A DNA stretch of 64,000 nt, from contig JANIIK010000590.1 in NCBI GenBank assembly GCA_027704905.1, positions 91,573 through 155,572 of the forward strand, written 5' to 3'. This DNA comes from Muraenolepis orangiensis. Taxonomy: Eukaryota; Chordata; Actinopteri; Gadiformes; Muraenolepididae. The first letter of the stretch is position 1; the number at the start of each line of letters is the position of its first letter. This document shows positions 21,593 through 33,842 of this stretch, piece by piece. The notes beneath the pieces were generated by a model. The model saw only the letters and a program-made list of their open reading frames with translations. It made no database searches and had not been told where the DNA came from. The translations under genes were made by a program, and so were the position numbers.

Positions 21593-24114
21593 TAAGGGAA
21601 TTTATATAGGAAAAAGTAGTATTGTATTTTGCAGACTTATTTTACAGTAAAGCACTGTCATATTTCATGGAACAACCTTTATTTGTACGGCATATTACGG
21701 GAATTTATACGGGGAAAAGTAGTATTTTATATTACAGACTGTTAACTGCACAGTGAAACACAGTCAAATATAATGGCCAAAACTTTATTTAGACGGTATT
21801 CATACAGTATTTTCATGTTCATTTTACGGTAAAAAGGTGTTTCTTTTAGTGGTAAACACCTGTATTTATATGGTAAAATATGGAATAAAACAAACATTAA
21901 CCGTAAAATCAGCAGTACTGATATCCTTTTACCGTAATAGTACATAACGTTTACGGTAAAGTTCTGGCAACCACAGCTGCCAGTTTTTTACCGTAAAATT
22001 AACGGGTTTTTTTTTACAGCGCACACTTTGACAACCGGTCCGCGAAAATTGACAACTGGTCCGCGAGATTTTTTTCATGTATCTGCCGGTCCGTGGCACA
22101 AAAAAGGTTGGGAACCCCTGTATTATAGAACAGTTTCATCCATCATGCTATGGAAATAAGTATCTCTGTGTTTCAATATAGGCTATATATTTTTGATCTT
22201 TACAAACTCTGGAGTTATTGGACATGAGTGTGAAACAATCAGCCATGCAGTAAAATGCAGATGAGCCGACTGTAAACACACACAGGAATAGTGAATTATT
22301 ACCACATTTATTAACAGGCTGAGATAAAAAAAAACAATTAGCTCAATATGTGCGAGCAGAATCCCGCATCTTCAACCACGCTAAATGGCTGATCATCCAG
22401 CGCTATGAATTCCATCACTTTTTTTGTGATCGCCTTGGCTTTCCCACTATCACGGCTATATGCACGTGAGCTCTCTAAAGTGGGTTGTGTCAGCAGCTGC
22501 TGTGGTGTTTTCTCTCCTTTATTTTTCTCATTCTCCGCGGTCAGTTTAACAAACTCGCCATGCTGTCCACCTGGACTCTCCTTTGTGAAACCCCTAAACT
22601 TGCTTAAGTCCTGACATTAATAGCTCTTAGCATGTTGTATATGTTAGCAAGTGTATGTCCTTAATGTTGTTAACACGCTCTTATCACAGCTACTTAAGCA
22701 GGTGACCTAGCAGTACGAAATTGTGTTATTCATCTTGTCAATAGGAATACTTGTGAACTGCTGTATTTATATGTTTGCGTACCCCAGTGTTATGCTATTG
22801 TCTGCTTCAACTAATGTACACCTTGTAAGTCGCTTTGGATAAAAGCGTCTGCCAAATGCCCTAAATGTAAATGTAAATGTAAATAGTGTATAGTTTGTAA
22901 AGTCACAGTACATGTTCAGCTTTACTGAGTGAGGTCAATCGTTTTGTGCTGCAAATGTTGCAGCCCATATAACGATACTGACCATTACTTTACCTGATAC
23001 CAAGGTCAGCCAATAGCAGAATTCAAGGCAGCAGTATGGTTTTAACCAACTCCGTTATCAGTTTTGGTAGTTTTTTGATGGCCCTTGTTGAATGTAATAA
23101 GCACCATTGTATGTTTAGTCAATGGCTGACATTGATGCCTTTGTTATGGAAGTTTATTTGTTTGTTTTGTTTTTTGTATTCTTAAATTTTTCAGGGTCCT
23201 CCTGCTTTGCTGCAGGGACGTTCATGTTGAGCATCGACCAAGAGGTCGTCAATGACCACATCACTTCCTTCACGTCTGCCTGATGTTGGGGAGTTACTAC
23301 TGTTTTAACATCCACTACCAGTGGAACTGCGTTCAACACTTGAGTTCCTCCAAAGGTACAATTTCTTTGTTGTTATAGTATTTAACAATACAAGTTTTTA
23401 TTTCAGCCTTCAATTGTTTTTTGTGAATTTATATATGTATTTTTCATGAAGGTGTTTCTTCTCAATAAATCCTGAGAGAGGAACCAAAGTCGAGTGGAAG
23501 AATAACAAAAACGTACTCCCAGTCAATCCCAGAGTCCTCACTCGGATTGCAGACCTTGCAGACCATGAGTGGATATAGACCCTACTAACCCGAACCCTCT
23601 AGACAATGTGTTAAGGTGTACTGTACTGCAGATATTTGTTCAATTTCTATCATAGTGAAAGTTCTGAAGTTCTGAAATGTAAACTTTTCCTTGGAAAAGT
23701 GTATAGTTTGTGTATAGTGTATAGTTTGTAAAGTCACAGTACATGTTCAGCTTTACTGAGTGAGGTCAATCGTTTTGTGCTGCAAACAAGTTCAGTTCAT
23801 AAAGCTTTTCTTTATTTAAAAATGTGAGATGGGACATTTTTTTGTGGCTGCTAGGTACAATGAGCAATTTAAAAACATAAATTTGCGCTCAGAAAACTTG
23901 TTAAGTTTAGAATAGATTAGATTTACCTTCATTGTCATTGCAGAGTACAGGTACAAATCCGATTAAATGCAGTAGCATGTAACCAGAAGTGCAAATATAG
24001 ATAAATGCAGGAGTGTAGGTTATACAGCACAATAATGCTATACAATATGTACTAGTGATGGACAGTGGAGAGTTACAATATACAAAAAGAGTGCAAATGT
24101 AGGGTTGTCTAGAG

Positions 24115-24865
24115 CAGGGGTTCCCAACCTTTTTCACCCAGAGCCCCCCCAAATGACTCCTGTTGGAATTTGCGCACCCCCCCCCCCCCCTGACTTTGCT
24201 TTTAAAAGTGCACATTCAAAAGAGGCCTCGGTGGCCTTCTGTACATCGCTGCCAGCCCTAACAAACTGTTGTTTCTTTATGAAAAAGTCCCGATCACGCC
24301 CGACCGTTTCTGGGTGCATGGTCTGTTGGTGTCTCTTCATTTTGCAGGGTTTCATGCTGTCGTTGGCTAGCTTCTCTCTGCATATCACACACTCTGGGCG
24401 GGTTTTGTCCGTTCCCTCCATGAAACCTAAGTTAAGATAGCTCTCTAGGTAGGTCCTCATTTTCTTTTTGATTGCAGATGAGCTGTCATCTCCTTTACGT
24501 TTTTCAGACATTTTTTGACAAAATATTCACCTTATGAAGTTGGTCGCTAGCTAGCAAGCACAGCAAACTGTTACTACCACGGAAGCTGACACAGTAACGT
24601 CAATGTTGGCGCGAATCGGAGGAGTATCAGATTAATTTGTAGAATTTTTATTAAAATTAATTAATCAATAAATTTCTATATTTTATTGTAATGTAGAGAC
24701 AAGGCTTTTAGCGACAATCATGTATTGCGTTACAATTATATGTAAAAAAAAAAAAAATATGTCTAAATATGATATTAGGCCTCAAATCATCTGAGGCCTG
24801 GCGCCCCCCCTGCGATCTTTGGCGCCCCCCCAAGGGGGGCGCGCCCCCCAGGTTGGGAACCACTG
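24115..24865 (-). mobile_element. hAT element with BED-finger N-terminus, copy B
   Basis: Duplicate of 18918-19668 with the same GTCTAGAG flanks. It exists through tandem duplication, not a second transposition. Confidence 0.85.
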
Positions 24866-25356
24866 GTCTAGAGTATGAACAGCATATGTGCATTTGGTAA
24901 GTATGTAGAGTATAACATATGTATGGGTTGGTTATTTGTACTATTACAATATTGAACAGTGTAGGTGGTTCAGTCTATCATTTGTTTTAGAAGAAATGAT
25001 TATGAAAATACTCAAGTCTGGCAGAAGTTTCCTCTGATGGCATCATTAAAGAACTGAGCTGGTAAGTTCGCTGCATATTTAAAAATATATACATCAGATT
25101 TTTATTCTGCGTCTAAAGTATTGTTTCCCTTCCAATAGGCCAAGCCAAACGATTCTTCTTGACATTACCTTTCCAGGTAAGAGATACAAGTCTAGAGAGA
25201 GTAAATTATTGTTTTTGTTTATTTTACAATTTAATCTTTGACTTTCTTTTCTCACTTGTTAGGGCATTGATAGGGCTGCACCATCATTAGGGCTGGTCCC
25301 AGTCAAACTACCAAGTTCCACTCAGCGTTCTCCTGCTGCTGGAAGTTCTCCCTGAT

Positions 25357-26000
25357 TGTTACGGCTGCGGGTTCTGTGTGTGTGTGTTATGTATATGAGC
25401 TGTGCCGTTGCCCAGACGTCATTGGATGCCGGCGTCCTGTCCCTCCCCCGGTAGGCGGGACCGAAGATCCGAAGGTCTGGATTGGAGGATGTCAGGCTCG
25501 ACTCTCCAATCTCCGCGCACCCTGTCCGGCGACAGCTGTTAAGACCGTGTGCGTCGTGTTAGTCGGGAGAGGTCTGAATCTGTGTCAGACGTCTCAATAG
25601 CTCCTCCGAAATATAGGCGAACGTGTTGTTAACGGTGGTTAGCAGGTGTGTTGACGTGTGTGATCTTGACGGCTGTTGTGTTGGGGAGCCCTGTGCGCCG
25701 TGGTCGCCTTGCTTCCCCGGCGGTGTTTTGTAGCCGCATATTATTTTGTTAGCCCTGTTCATTTTCCCCTGGGAGGTTTCTTTTGTTTGTTTGGTTTGGG
25801 CAACCTATAATACCACCCTTATGTAAAGAGTTTCCCTCGGTTCCTTTGGTGTTCCTGTAACTTGCTGCCTTAGTGGCTTTTGTTTGATTGTGGCTGTTTT
25901 TGCCAACGTTATTGTATTTTCATTTATTAAAACAACTTGTATTTACCAAGTACAACTGGTTAAATGTTCTTTCCCACTCTCCACGAGCTGGGACGTAACA
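25357..26000 (+). mobile_element. Solo LTR, copy B
   Basis: Duplicate of 20160-20803 with the same CTGAT flanks, created by the 5.2-kb duplication. Confidence 0.85.
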
Positions 26001-26417
26001 CTGATCCTTCAATGTGGACCTGTTTCTACATTCAGTCAGGACATTTATGGTGAGTGATTCCGCACAAACAGGTTTTCTATCATGCACGCTTTCAGTAAAT
26101 ATTGGCTTTAGTATAGTGGTATATACTGTGCTCTTTAGAAATGTGTCTACCAGTAGAGATTAAGTAATACTGAGTGTTGGGGGGGATGTTACCGTCATGT
26201 TACTATAGTGAAAATGTAAATAGGTTATTGAGTCCCTTCATTTATAAACCATTTTCAAATTGAATTACCAGAGAAATCAGTATACTAAGATGTGCTGTAT
26301 ATTGTTACAGTCCATAATTATAAAAATATTGTGATCTAAAGGTTTTGCAATATAATATATCCCACCACTACTTAAGTGTAAATGAAACTACTTTTGATCC
26401 TGTGATTTTTCTCTCTG

Positions 26418-26789
26418 CTCTCTCCCTGATGCTGGTGTTAGGTCCTGGGTTCCCCATCTCTCCCTGATGCTGGTGTTAGGTCCTGGGTTCCCCATCTCTC
26501 CCTGATGCTGGTGTTAGGTCCTGGGTTCCCCATCTCTCCCTGATGCTGGTGTTAGGTCCTGGGTTCCCCATCTCTCCCTGATGCTGGTGTTAGGTCCTGG
26601 GTTCCCCATCTCTCCCTGATGCTGGTGTTAGGTCCTGGGTTCCCCATCTCTCCCTGATGCTGGTGTTAGGTCCTGGGTTCCCCATCTCTCCCTGATGCTG
26701 GTGTTAGGTCCTGGGTTCCCCATCTCTCCCTGATGCTGGTGTTAGGTCCTGGGTTCCCCATCTCTCCCTGATGCTGGTGTTAGGTCCTG
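26418..26789 (+). repeat. 38-bp minisatellite, array B
   Basis: Same unit and practically the same copy number as 21221-21592, which points to a very recent duplication. Confidence 0.95.
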
Positions 26790-27549
26790 TAAGGGAATTT
26801 ATATAAGAAAAAGTTGTATTGTATTTTGCAGACTTATTTTACAGTAAAGCACTGTCATATTTCATGGAACAACCTTTATTTGTACGGCATATTACGGGAA
26901 TTTATACGGGGAAAAGTAGTATTTTATATTACAGACTGTTAACTGCACAGTGAAACACAGTCAAATATAATGGCCAAAACTTTATTTAGACGGTATTCAT
27001 ACAGTATTTTCATGTTCATTTTACGGTAAAAAGGTGTTTCTTTTAGTGGTAAACACCTGTATTTATATGGTAAAATATGGAATAAAACAAACATTAACCG
27101 TAAAATCAGCAGTACTGATATCCTTTTACCGTAATAGTACATAACGTTTACGGTAAAGTTCTGGCAACCACAGCTGCCAGTTTTTTACCGTAAAATTAAC
27201 GGGTTTTTTTTACAGCGCACACTTTGACAACCGGTCCGCGAAAATTGACAACTGGTCCGCGAGATTTTTTTCATGTATCTGCCGGTCCGTGGCACAAAAA
27301 AGGTTGGGAACCCCTGTATTATAGAACAGTTTCATCCATCATGCTATGGAAATAAGTATCTCTGTGTTTCAATATAGGCTATATATTTTTGATCTTTACA
27401 AACTCTGGAGTTATTGGACATGTTTGGACATGAGTGTGAAACAATCAGCCATGCAGTAAAATGCAGATGAGCCGACTGTAAACACACACAGGAATAGTGA
27501 ATTATTACCACATTTATTAACAGGCTGAGATAAAAAAAAACAATTAGCT

Positions 27550-27935
27550 CAATATGTGCGAGCAGAATCCCGCATCTTCAACCACGCTAAATGGCTGATC
27601 ATCCAGCGCTATGAATTCCATCACTTTTTTTGTGATCGCCTTGGCTTTCCCACTATCACGGCTATATGCACGTGAGCTCTCTAAAGTGGGTTGTGTCAGC
27701 AGCTGCTGTGGTGTTTTCTCTCCTTTATTTTTCTCATTCTCCGCGGTCAGTTTAACAAACTCGCCATGCTGCGCTGGGTGATGGGTTTTCAGGTGTCTTA
27801 TTAAATTTGTCGTGTTGACATTTTTTACCTTGCTTCCTCCACGAGATATTTTCTCTTTGCACACATTACAGATGGCAAATGTTACATCTGTATCACACAC
27901 TTTGAAGAAACTGATTGGAAGCCGATCGATCGTCC
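27550..27935 (-). pseudogene. BED-finger N-terminus of the outer hAT transposase
   Basis: Minus-strand frame reading VTFAICNVCKEKISRGGSK, NTTNLIRHLKTHHPAQHGEF, then VMEFIALDDQPFSVVEDAGF toward the interior. The Cys-x2-Cys and His-x-x-x-His spacing is that of a BED zinc finger, as in ZBED1-like hAT transposases. The frame stops at 27544 and no DDE region follows. The frame runs on upstream into LINE sequence beyond the transposon end only by chance. Confidence 0.75.
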
Positions 27936-27943
27936 CACCTCTA

Positions 27944-27951
27944 GAAATCAA
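27944..27951. repeat. Right 8-bp target duplication (GAAATCAA)
   Basis: Matches 9522-9529 exactly, 18.4 kb away. Confidence 0.85.
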
Positions 27952-27987
27952 CAATGTGGAGTCAGTGCAATGCTGTATAATGTGCCA

Positions 27988-28108
27988 GGCTCCAGGGTCT
28001 GGAGAGGGTACCCTGCCAGGCTCCAGGGTCTGGAGAGGGTACCCTGCCAGGCTCCAGGGTCTGGAGAGGGTACCCTGCCAGGCTCCAGGGTCTGGAGAGG
28101 GTACCCAT
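27988..28108. repeat. 31-bp minisatellite, about 4 copies
   Basis: Unit ggctccagggtctggagagg plus gtaccctgcca. It sits within the LINE reading frame. Confidence 0.95.
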
Positions 28109-31100
28109 GGCTTGTTGTTGGGGAAACAGTGTACAGTCTCTGTGGGAACAACACTGTCCACACAGAAGTTGATGTACCCTGTTATACATTCCGTGAGATC
28201 ATCAAAGTCCTCTCCATGCAAATCACAGAGGAAATCCCAGTCTGTTGACTCAAAGCAGCCCCGCAAGTCCTCATCGGCCTCCTGTGACCATCTCCAGTCC
28301 TTGTGGTCACAGGCAGCCGCTGAACTAGAGGCCTATACAGGGGCTGGAGGTGGATGAGGTTGTGGTCTGACCTTCCAAGAGGAGGAAGGGCGGTGGCGCT
28401 GTATGCCTCCTTAACATTGGCATACAGCAGGTCCAGTGTCTTGTTTTCCCTGGTGGGACAGTCCACAAACTGCTTGAAGGTGGGCAGTGTTGCAGCCAGA
28501 GTCACGTGGTTGAAGTCACCAGATATCGCGATGAATGCTTCAGGGTGCTGTGTCTGAAGTCTCGCGACGACGGAGTGGGTGACGTCACACGGGAGCGCCG
28601 CGTTTGCCGACGGTGGAATGTAAACAACAACAACAAGCACATGGGAGAACTCTCGCGGCAGATAGTATGGCCGCAGACTCACGGCCAGCAGTTCAATGTC
28701 CGGGCTACACACACGTTCCTTCACAGTAACATGTCCAGGGTTACACCACTTGTTGTTAACGAGCAAGTCCCCCACCTTTCCTCTTGCCACTCTCCCGGTG
28801 CGTCCTGTCCGCCCGGACGGTCAGAAAGCCGTCCGCGGTAACATTGGAGTCCGGGGTGTCCTCGTGGAGCCACGTCTCCGTGAAACAAAGCACGCTGCTC
28901 TCCCGGTACACCCGCTGGGTCCTCACCAGGCCCGCTAGCTCGTCCATCTTGTTCGCTAGCGACCTCACGTTCCCCATGGTGATGGAAGGGAGATATGGTT
29001 TATATCTCCGCTTCCTCTCCCGCTGTTTACGTCCAGCCTTGCGTCCCCTGTACGCAGTGGTGTAGTCTACTTTTTTGTAGTGGGTATACTGTAATAATTG
29101 TACTCATCCATCCTAGAGCGACGCATCGCGGAGCGACACCTGTCTCGAAGCAACACCTCATGAACCATCACACTCACTAATGCATAGACTACTCTTGAGA
29201 CTGGTTATGTGTTATCAACATGTCAATGTATTATAAGCATTTTTATGTGACTTAACTGCCAGTGACATTAACAATAAAAAAAATAAAAGAATGAACAATG
29301 CCCACTTATCTTCTAGGGTTGAACAATTAATCGACATTTTTATCAAAATCTCAATATGGCCTACTGCAATTTTTAAGTACCGGTAATACACAATAAATAT
29401 GGTCATGCTACAGATGTCCTGACCCACACATCATCATCATCATCTACACTTAAAAAAACATCTTTGTTTCGCATAGATCTGCACAAATATCACACAATAA
29501 TCATTTTAAACATATTTTTCAATGCATTAGATATTTATTCAAACTTCTTCAGCCCTATTATCTTCCATAAATCATTGTCAAACGATGTACTGTATCAGCT
29601 TAAATGAACAAGCAAACATCCTTGAAGTGCTACAAAACAAATTAGCTTCAAACAAGAAACAAATTAACAAATAAGCTTCACCTCAATAAATGAGGGTTGA
29701 AAAAGCACTCATGTCCATACTGGGTTCACTGTGTTAGTCCACAAGCCCTGAAAAAAGGATGGAACACTTCTAGACATAGTCTGGTAGTCTACAGAGCTTT
29801 CCAGATATGTTTGTACTCAGGCATCTGAGGTGTGCATTGCCTCCTTGCTTGCGTGGCAGAGCGATGGCTTCTCAGCCATGTTGTGACGTACTTCCTTGGC
29901 TCAAAAAGTGTTACAGGGGGCCCATTGATGCTGATCATCATCAAATTACTTACATTTGACAACAACAGTGTCGATCTCTTGTCTGTGCGTGAATTTTGAT
30001 TGGACTGACTGTAGAGATTGTGGATCTTCTCTAGGAACACTTTGAAGTGGTTGACTGCCTGAACCTCATCCACAGCATCAGATACAGCCAGTTCCAAACG
30101 GTGGTTCATGCAGTGCCATGTGAAGAGGTTAGGGTACCTTGCTGTCAGCCTGGTTGCCACACCAGAGTTCTTGCCTAACATGACACTGGCTCCATCAGAA
30201 ACAAATGAGACCCAGTTATTTTGAAGCCACTCTTCAGTGAAGCCTGCAGTGTCCAAACAGTTCAGCAGAGCTTCTTCTATATCCTTTGCCCTTTGGCTCT
30301 CCAGCTCAACCAGCTCCAGGAACAACAATTCAGGAGTAGCTCCATCCACTGAGACTTTCAAGTTGACAATCATTGCAGATTTGTGGCTGATAGATGTAGC
30401 CTCGTCAATGAGAACAGACAACTTGCTTGAAGACGTCACAATACTGTGAACTATTTTTTTCTGCATCTCTTTTGCTATGTGTTCTACAATTTGTGTGGAA
30501 CTGTACCTTGAGTGCAGACTAGTGCCCATGTTGGCACCATTTTTTTCCTGAAGCTCAATGAGACTATCATGGTCAGTAAAAGGTCGGTTCATCTTCGCAA
30601 TATAGTATGCTGTTCTGAATACAGAATCTGTCTCTGTCTCTGTCTCTGACACAGCTCTCACCAAGTTTCCAACTAAATCCTGTCCACCCTTCTCCGTGAG
30701 CTCCTGGGCTATTTTGTGTGCTCTGGACGTCTCATGTCGTCTAATCTTGTTTCTCAAAGAGGCCAGAGATGTTGATCTTGAATCTGAGGACTGGATCTTA
30801 AAGTGCACCCTCTCCTCAGACATAGACACTCGTTGTTCTGTGAGGACACAACCTGGAAATAAACAAAACCATGACTAATTAGCATAATACACGTTTTTAC
30901 CAATAACATCTGCAGAAAAGAGCCAAGATTTACTCAAAAGTATTTAATAAACTGCTTACAATATTTACATCATGGCTAACAAATGCATGAAAAGCAGATA
31001 AAAGGAGAACATTGGTCCACTTTTTCAATAGCTAATTATTACTAAATTAGGGATTACTTATTACTGATAACTAACATATTGTAATTTAATGGTGCAAATG

Positions 31101-31353
31101 TTTTAAATGCACTTTTAACATGACCATGAATTAACTCTCATTTGCATAGTCATTGACTTTATGAATTTCTGTTGTTTAGATCATCTTTCCTTTGCATGTG
31201 TGCTGACATTGACCTAACTGTCTGTCCCTCCACTCCAACCAACCATCCTGTTCTTAAACTCCCTAGCCTGACGTTCAGTCCACAAGGCTGGAGCTCTCCT
31301 CTGTGTCATCATCCCAAACAAGGAGATAATATAAACATTGTGTTCTGTTTATG

Positions 31354-31558
<205 letters not shown>

Positions 31559-32198
31559 TGTTACGGCTGCGGGTTCTGTGTGTGTGTGTTATGTATATGA
31601 GCTGTGCCGTTGCCCAGACGTCATTGGATGCCGGCGTCCCTCCCCCGGTAGGCGGGACCGAAGATCCGAAGGTCTGGATTGGAGGATGTCAGGCTCGACT
31701 CTCCAATCTCCGCGCACCCTGTCCGGCGACAGCTGTTAAGACCGTGTGCATCGTGTTAGTCGGGAGAGGTCTGAATCTGTGTCAGACGTCTCAATAGCTC
31801 CTCCGAAATATAGGCGAACGTGTTGTTAACGGTGGTTAGCAGGTGTGTTGACGTGTGTGATCTTGACGGCTGTTGTGTTGGGGAGCCCTGTGCGCCGTGG
31901 TCGCCTTGCTTCCCCGGCGGTGTTTTGTAGCCGCATATTCTTTTGTTAGCCCTGGTAGAAGGGAGGTTTCTTTTGTTTGTTTGTTTGTTTGGTTTGGGCA
32001 ACCTATAATACCACCCTTATGTAAAGAGTTTCCCTCGGTTCCTTTGGTGTTCCTGTAACTTGCTGCCTTAGTGGCTTTTGTTTGATTGTGGCTGTTTTTG
32101 CCAACGTTATTGTATTTTCATTTATTAAAACAACTTTTATTTACCAAGTACAACTGGTTAAATGTTCTTTCCCACTCTCCACGAGCTGGGACGTAACA
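31559..32198 (+). mobile_element. Solo LTR, third copy
   Basis: Same TGTTACGG...CGTAACA element as 20160-20803, about 640 bp, with small indels and substitutions. Flanked by CACAC (31554-31558 and 32199-32203). An independent insertion, into an AC repeat. Confidence 0.85.
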
Positions 32199-32808
32199 CA
32201 CACACACACAAAGCTACACACACACAGCTACACACACACACACAAACAAAGCTACACACATACACACACACACACACAGTATCTCGCTCCCTTTCTCTTC
32301 CATTGATCCACCACACTAACGTTGATCAAGTTAGCTAGTTCTAACCAACTATCCCCTGCTACAGTGACGTTAATGATAACCATGGTCATTTCACTTACCG
32401 GGTAACTTTGCGGTAGCGCCGGGCTCGTTCTCTGTCACCTTTAGGACAGCCGCCTGACCTGGCTCTTCTTCTGTAGTGGTAGAAGGGGACAATTTCGGAA
32501 AACATTGAAATATTGTCGTCTGTTTTCGTTTCATATTTGGTGGACGGATCAAATTCTGATAACGTTAGAGAAACGTGGGGTTTGTCAGAGCCGAACAAAG
32601 TGTGTTGCTGTTGCTTAGCAACAGGCCACAGGCGACGGAAGCCCCAGACGTCCAAAAGTATTAACACAGAAGGGGCGAAAGCGTGAAAGCGCAGACACAA
32701 AATGAATTTTGTTACGTATCATCGCTAATTTTTAAGAGGGTATACGGAAATCACTGGCATATTCTAGTGGGTATACGGCGTATACCAGCGTATCACGTAG
32801 ACTACACC

Positions 32809-33473
32809 CAGACCCGGCGGCAGACATCCATCTCTGGGCGGGCATTTGATTTACCAGGGCGGGCCCACCCCCCGACCTCCAGGCCCCACCCCATTGTAAC
32901 GTAACATATGTGCATATAGTTGCCGAAAGATTTAGGCGTTATTTTTGTGCAGCAAAAAACAGAATACTGCCAGAAAATATACAAATACAACATGCAAATG
33001 TGTTTTAAGCATGAGCATCAGTAGGAAATTACATGTTAAGCATCAGTTTGCACGTGCTACTTTAAAGCAGAGGTGTGTCTCTTGACACAATCCTTGTGTG
33101 AGCTCTTAGTGTTGGTGAACCACTTCCTAATATCCATTGTTGCCGATACATATAAACTGACAGTTTGCTGTGACGCGTCTCACTTAAAAAAAAACACACA
33201 CGACTCAACCCCGCGAAAAACCAGTATCGCGAGATTCATTCAGAATTTCATAGCAAAATAAAAAAATGATATTATACTAATGTTTCAACATAGTTTAGTA
33301 CAAAAATGAATGGTATGATAAAGCCCTACAAATAAAAACAATAAACATAATAATAAAAAAATAAAATATATATTTTTATATAATTGTTTTTAATCCCTGA
33401 TTTCTCATGGGCGGGCCCAAATCCTGGATGGGCGGGCCTGGCCCCATGGGGCCCGCCCATGACGCCGGGCCTG
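32809..33473. mobile_element. Non-autonomous hAT inside the KIAA1586-like hAT
   Basis: Ends CAGACCCGGCGG and CGCCGGGCCTG, flanked by ACTACACC (32801-32808 and 33474-33481). 665 bp, AT-rich centre, no coding sequence. Subterminal gggcgggc repeats are inverted at the two ends. Confidence 0.85.
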
Positions 33474-33842
33474 ACTACACCACTGCCTGTACGTCCTCCT
33501 CAGCTCCCCGGGGAGGTCGGGGATGTCGGCCTCTCCCGTAGCAGCGAGGTCTGTTGTAGCGACAGCAGCTGACTCCGCGCGTAGACAATGGCTCCGCCGT
33601 AATGTTGAGCCGCGACGGAGACACGGTTCAGTAACAGTGTCCCCAGAATGAGAAACACGGCAAAAACTTCCCTAAACATAGTTTGCTGAGGGTTGCACAA
33701 CTACTTAACAAAAAACTATACTAAAAACAACAATAATATTAGAATAAATAACTAAAAAGTAAGAGGGGAGGGGGAGCAACTGTTGCTGTCTGCCGCTCGT
33801 CACAGCGCCGGTGTGTGTGTGTGTGTGTGTGTGTGTGAGGAT

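Larger units (their letters stand above)
10064..22021 (+). mobile_element. CACTA/EnSpm DNA transposon carrying transposase and SAM-domain genes
   Basis: Left end CACTGTAAAAAATGG, right end TTTTTTTACAGCG (one base off a perfect CAGTG), flanked by a 2-bp duplication CA (10062-10063 and 22022-22023). Removing the element leaves a junction that matches the uninterrupted relative at 56041-56065 except for one base. Subterminal repeats rich in TTTACGGTAAA-like words lie inside both ends. The transposase gene is broken, so the copy is not autonomous. CACTA assignment rests on termini, short duplication and the transposase motifs. The right end is repeated at 27217 through tandem duplication. Confidence 0.8.
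9675..22120. mobile_element. Inner hAT (CAGGGGTTCCC type) inside the outer hAT
   Basis: Left end CAGGGGTTCCCAAAC, right end GGTTGGGAACCCCTG, flanked by TATTATAG at 9667-9674 and at 22121-22128. Non-coding apart from its cargo. It holds an AT-rich palindromic block at 9790-9900. It is interrupted by the CACTA element at 10064. Because of the 5.2-kb tandem duplication its right end occurs again at 27316 with the same flank (27317-27324). The orthologous small form at 55956-56433 has the same target bases (CTATAATA on the opposite strand), so this insertion is older than the spread of the composite. Confidence 0.85.
17368..22564. repeat. 5.2-kb tandem duplication, unit A
   Basis: From the LINE tail (tccacctggactctcc) through the SAM-gene terminal exons, a hAT, a solo LTR, a 38-bp minisatellite, the CACTA right end, the inner hAT right end and part of the outer hAT's BED-finger region. 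Repeated as 22565-27771, offset 5,197 bp, with only a handful of single-base changes and one 9-10 bp insertion near 27420. The join at 22564/22565 is abrupt, inside the BED-finger sequence. Confidence 0.9.
22565..27771. repeat. 5.2-kb tandem duplication, unit B
   Basis: Second copy of 17368-22564, starting inside the LINE 3' tail and ending where the BED-finger sequence continues normally (tgctgcgctgggtg). It contains second copies of the SAM terminal exons (23195-23578), hAT (24115-24865), solo LTR, minisatellite, and the CACTA (27217) and inner hAT (27316) right ends. Confidence 0.9.
9530..27943. mobile_element. Outer hAT transposon (BED-finger type) holding an 18.4-kb nest
   Basis: Termini are inverted (TAGGGATGGGACGATC at the left, GATCGTCCCACCTCTA at the right) and flanked by the 8-bp duplication GAAATCAA, which is diagnostic of hAT transposition. 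Own sequence is only 9530-9674 and about 27317-27943; everything between is nested insertion. The right part encodes, on the minus strand, a BED-finger N-terminus (FAICNVCKEKISRGG, then HLKTHHP) of a hAT transposase, but no catalytic part is present, so the element is non-autonomous. A small relative with the same inner insertion is at 55689-56572. Confidence 0.85.

Noticed and set aside
28510..28841. Plus-strand open frames over the LINE
   Set aside because: Shadows of the minus-strand LINE endonuclease frame.
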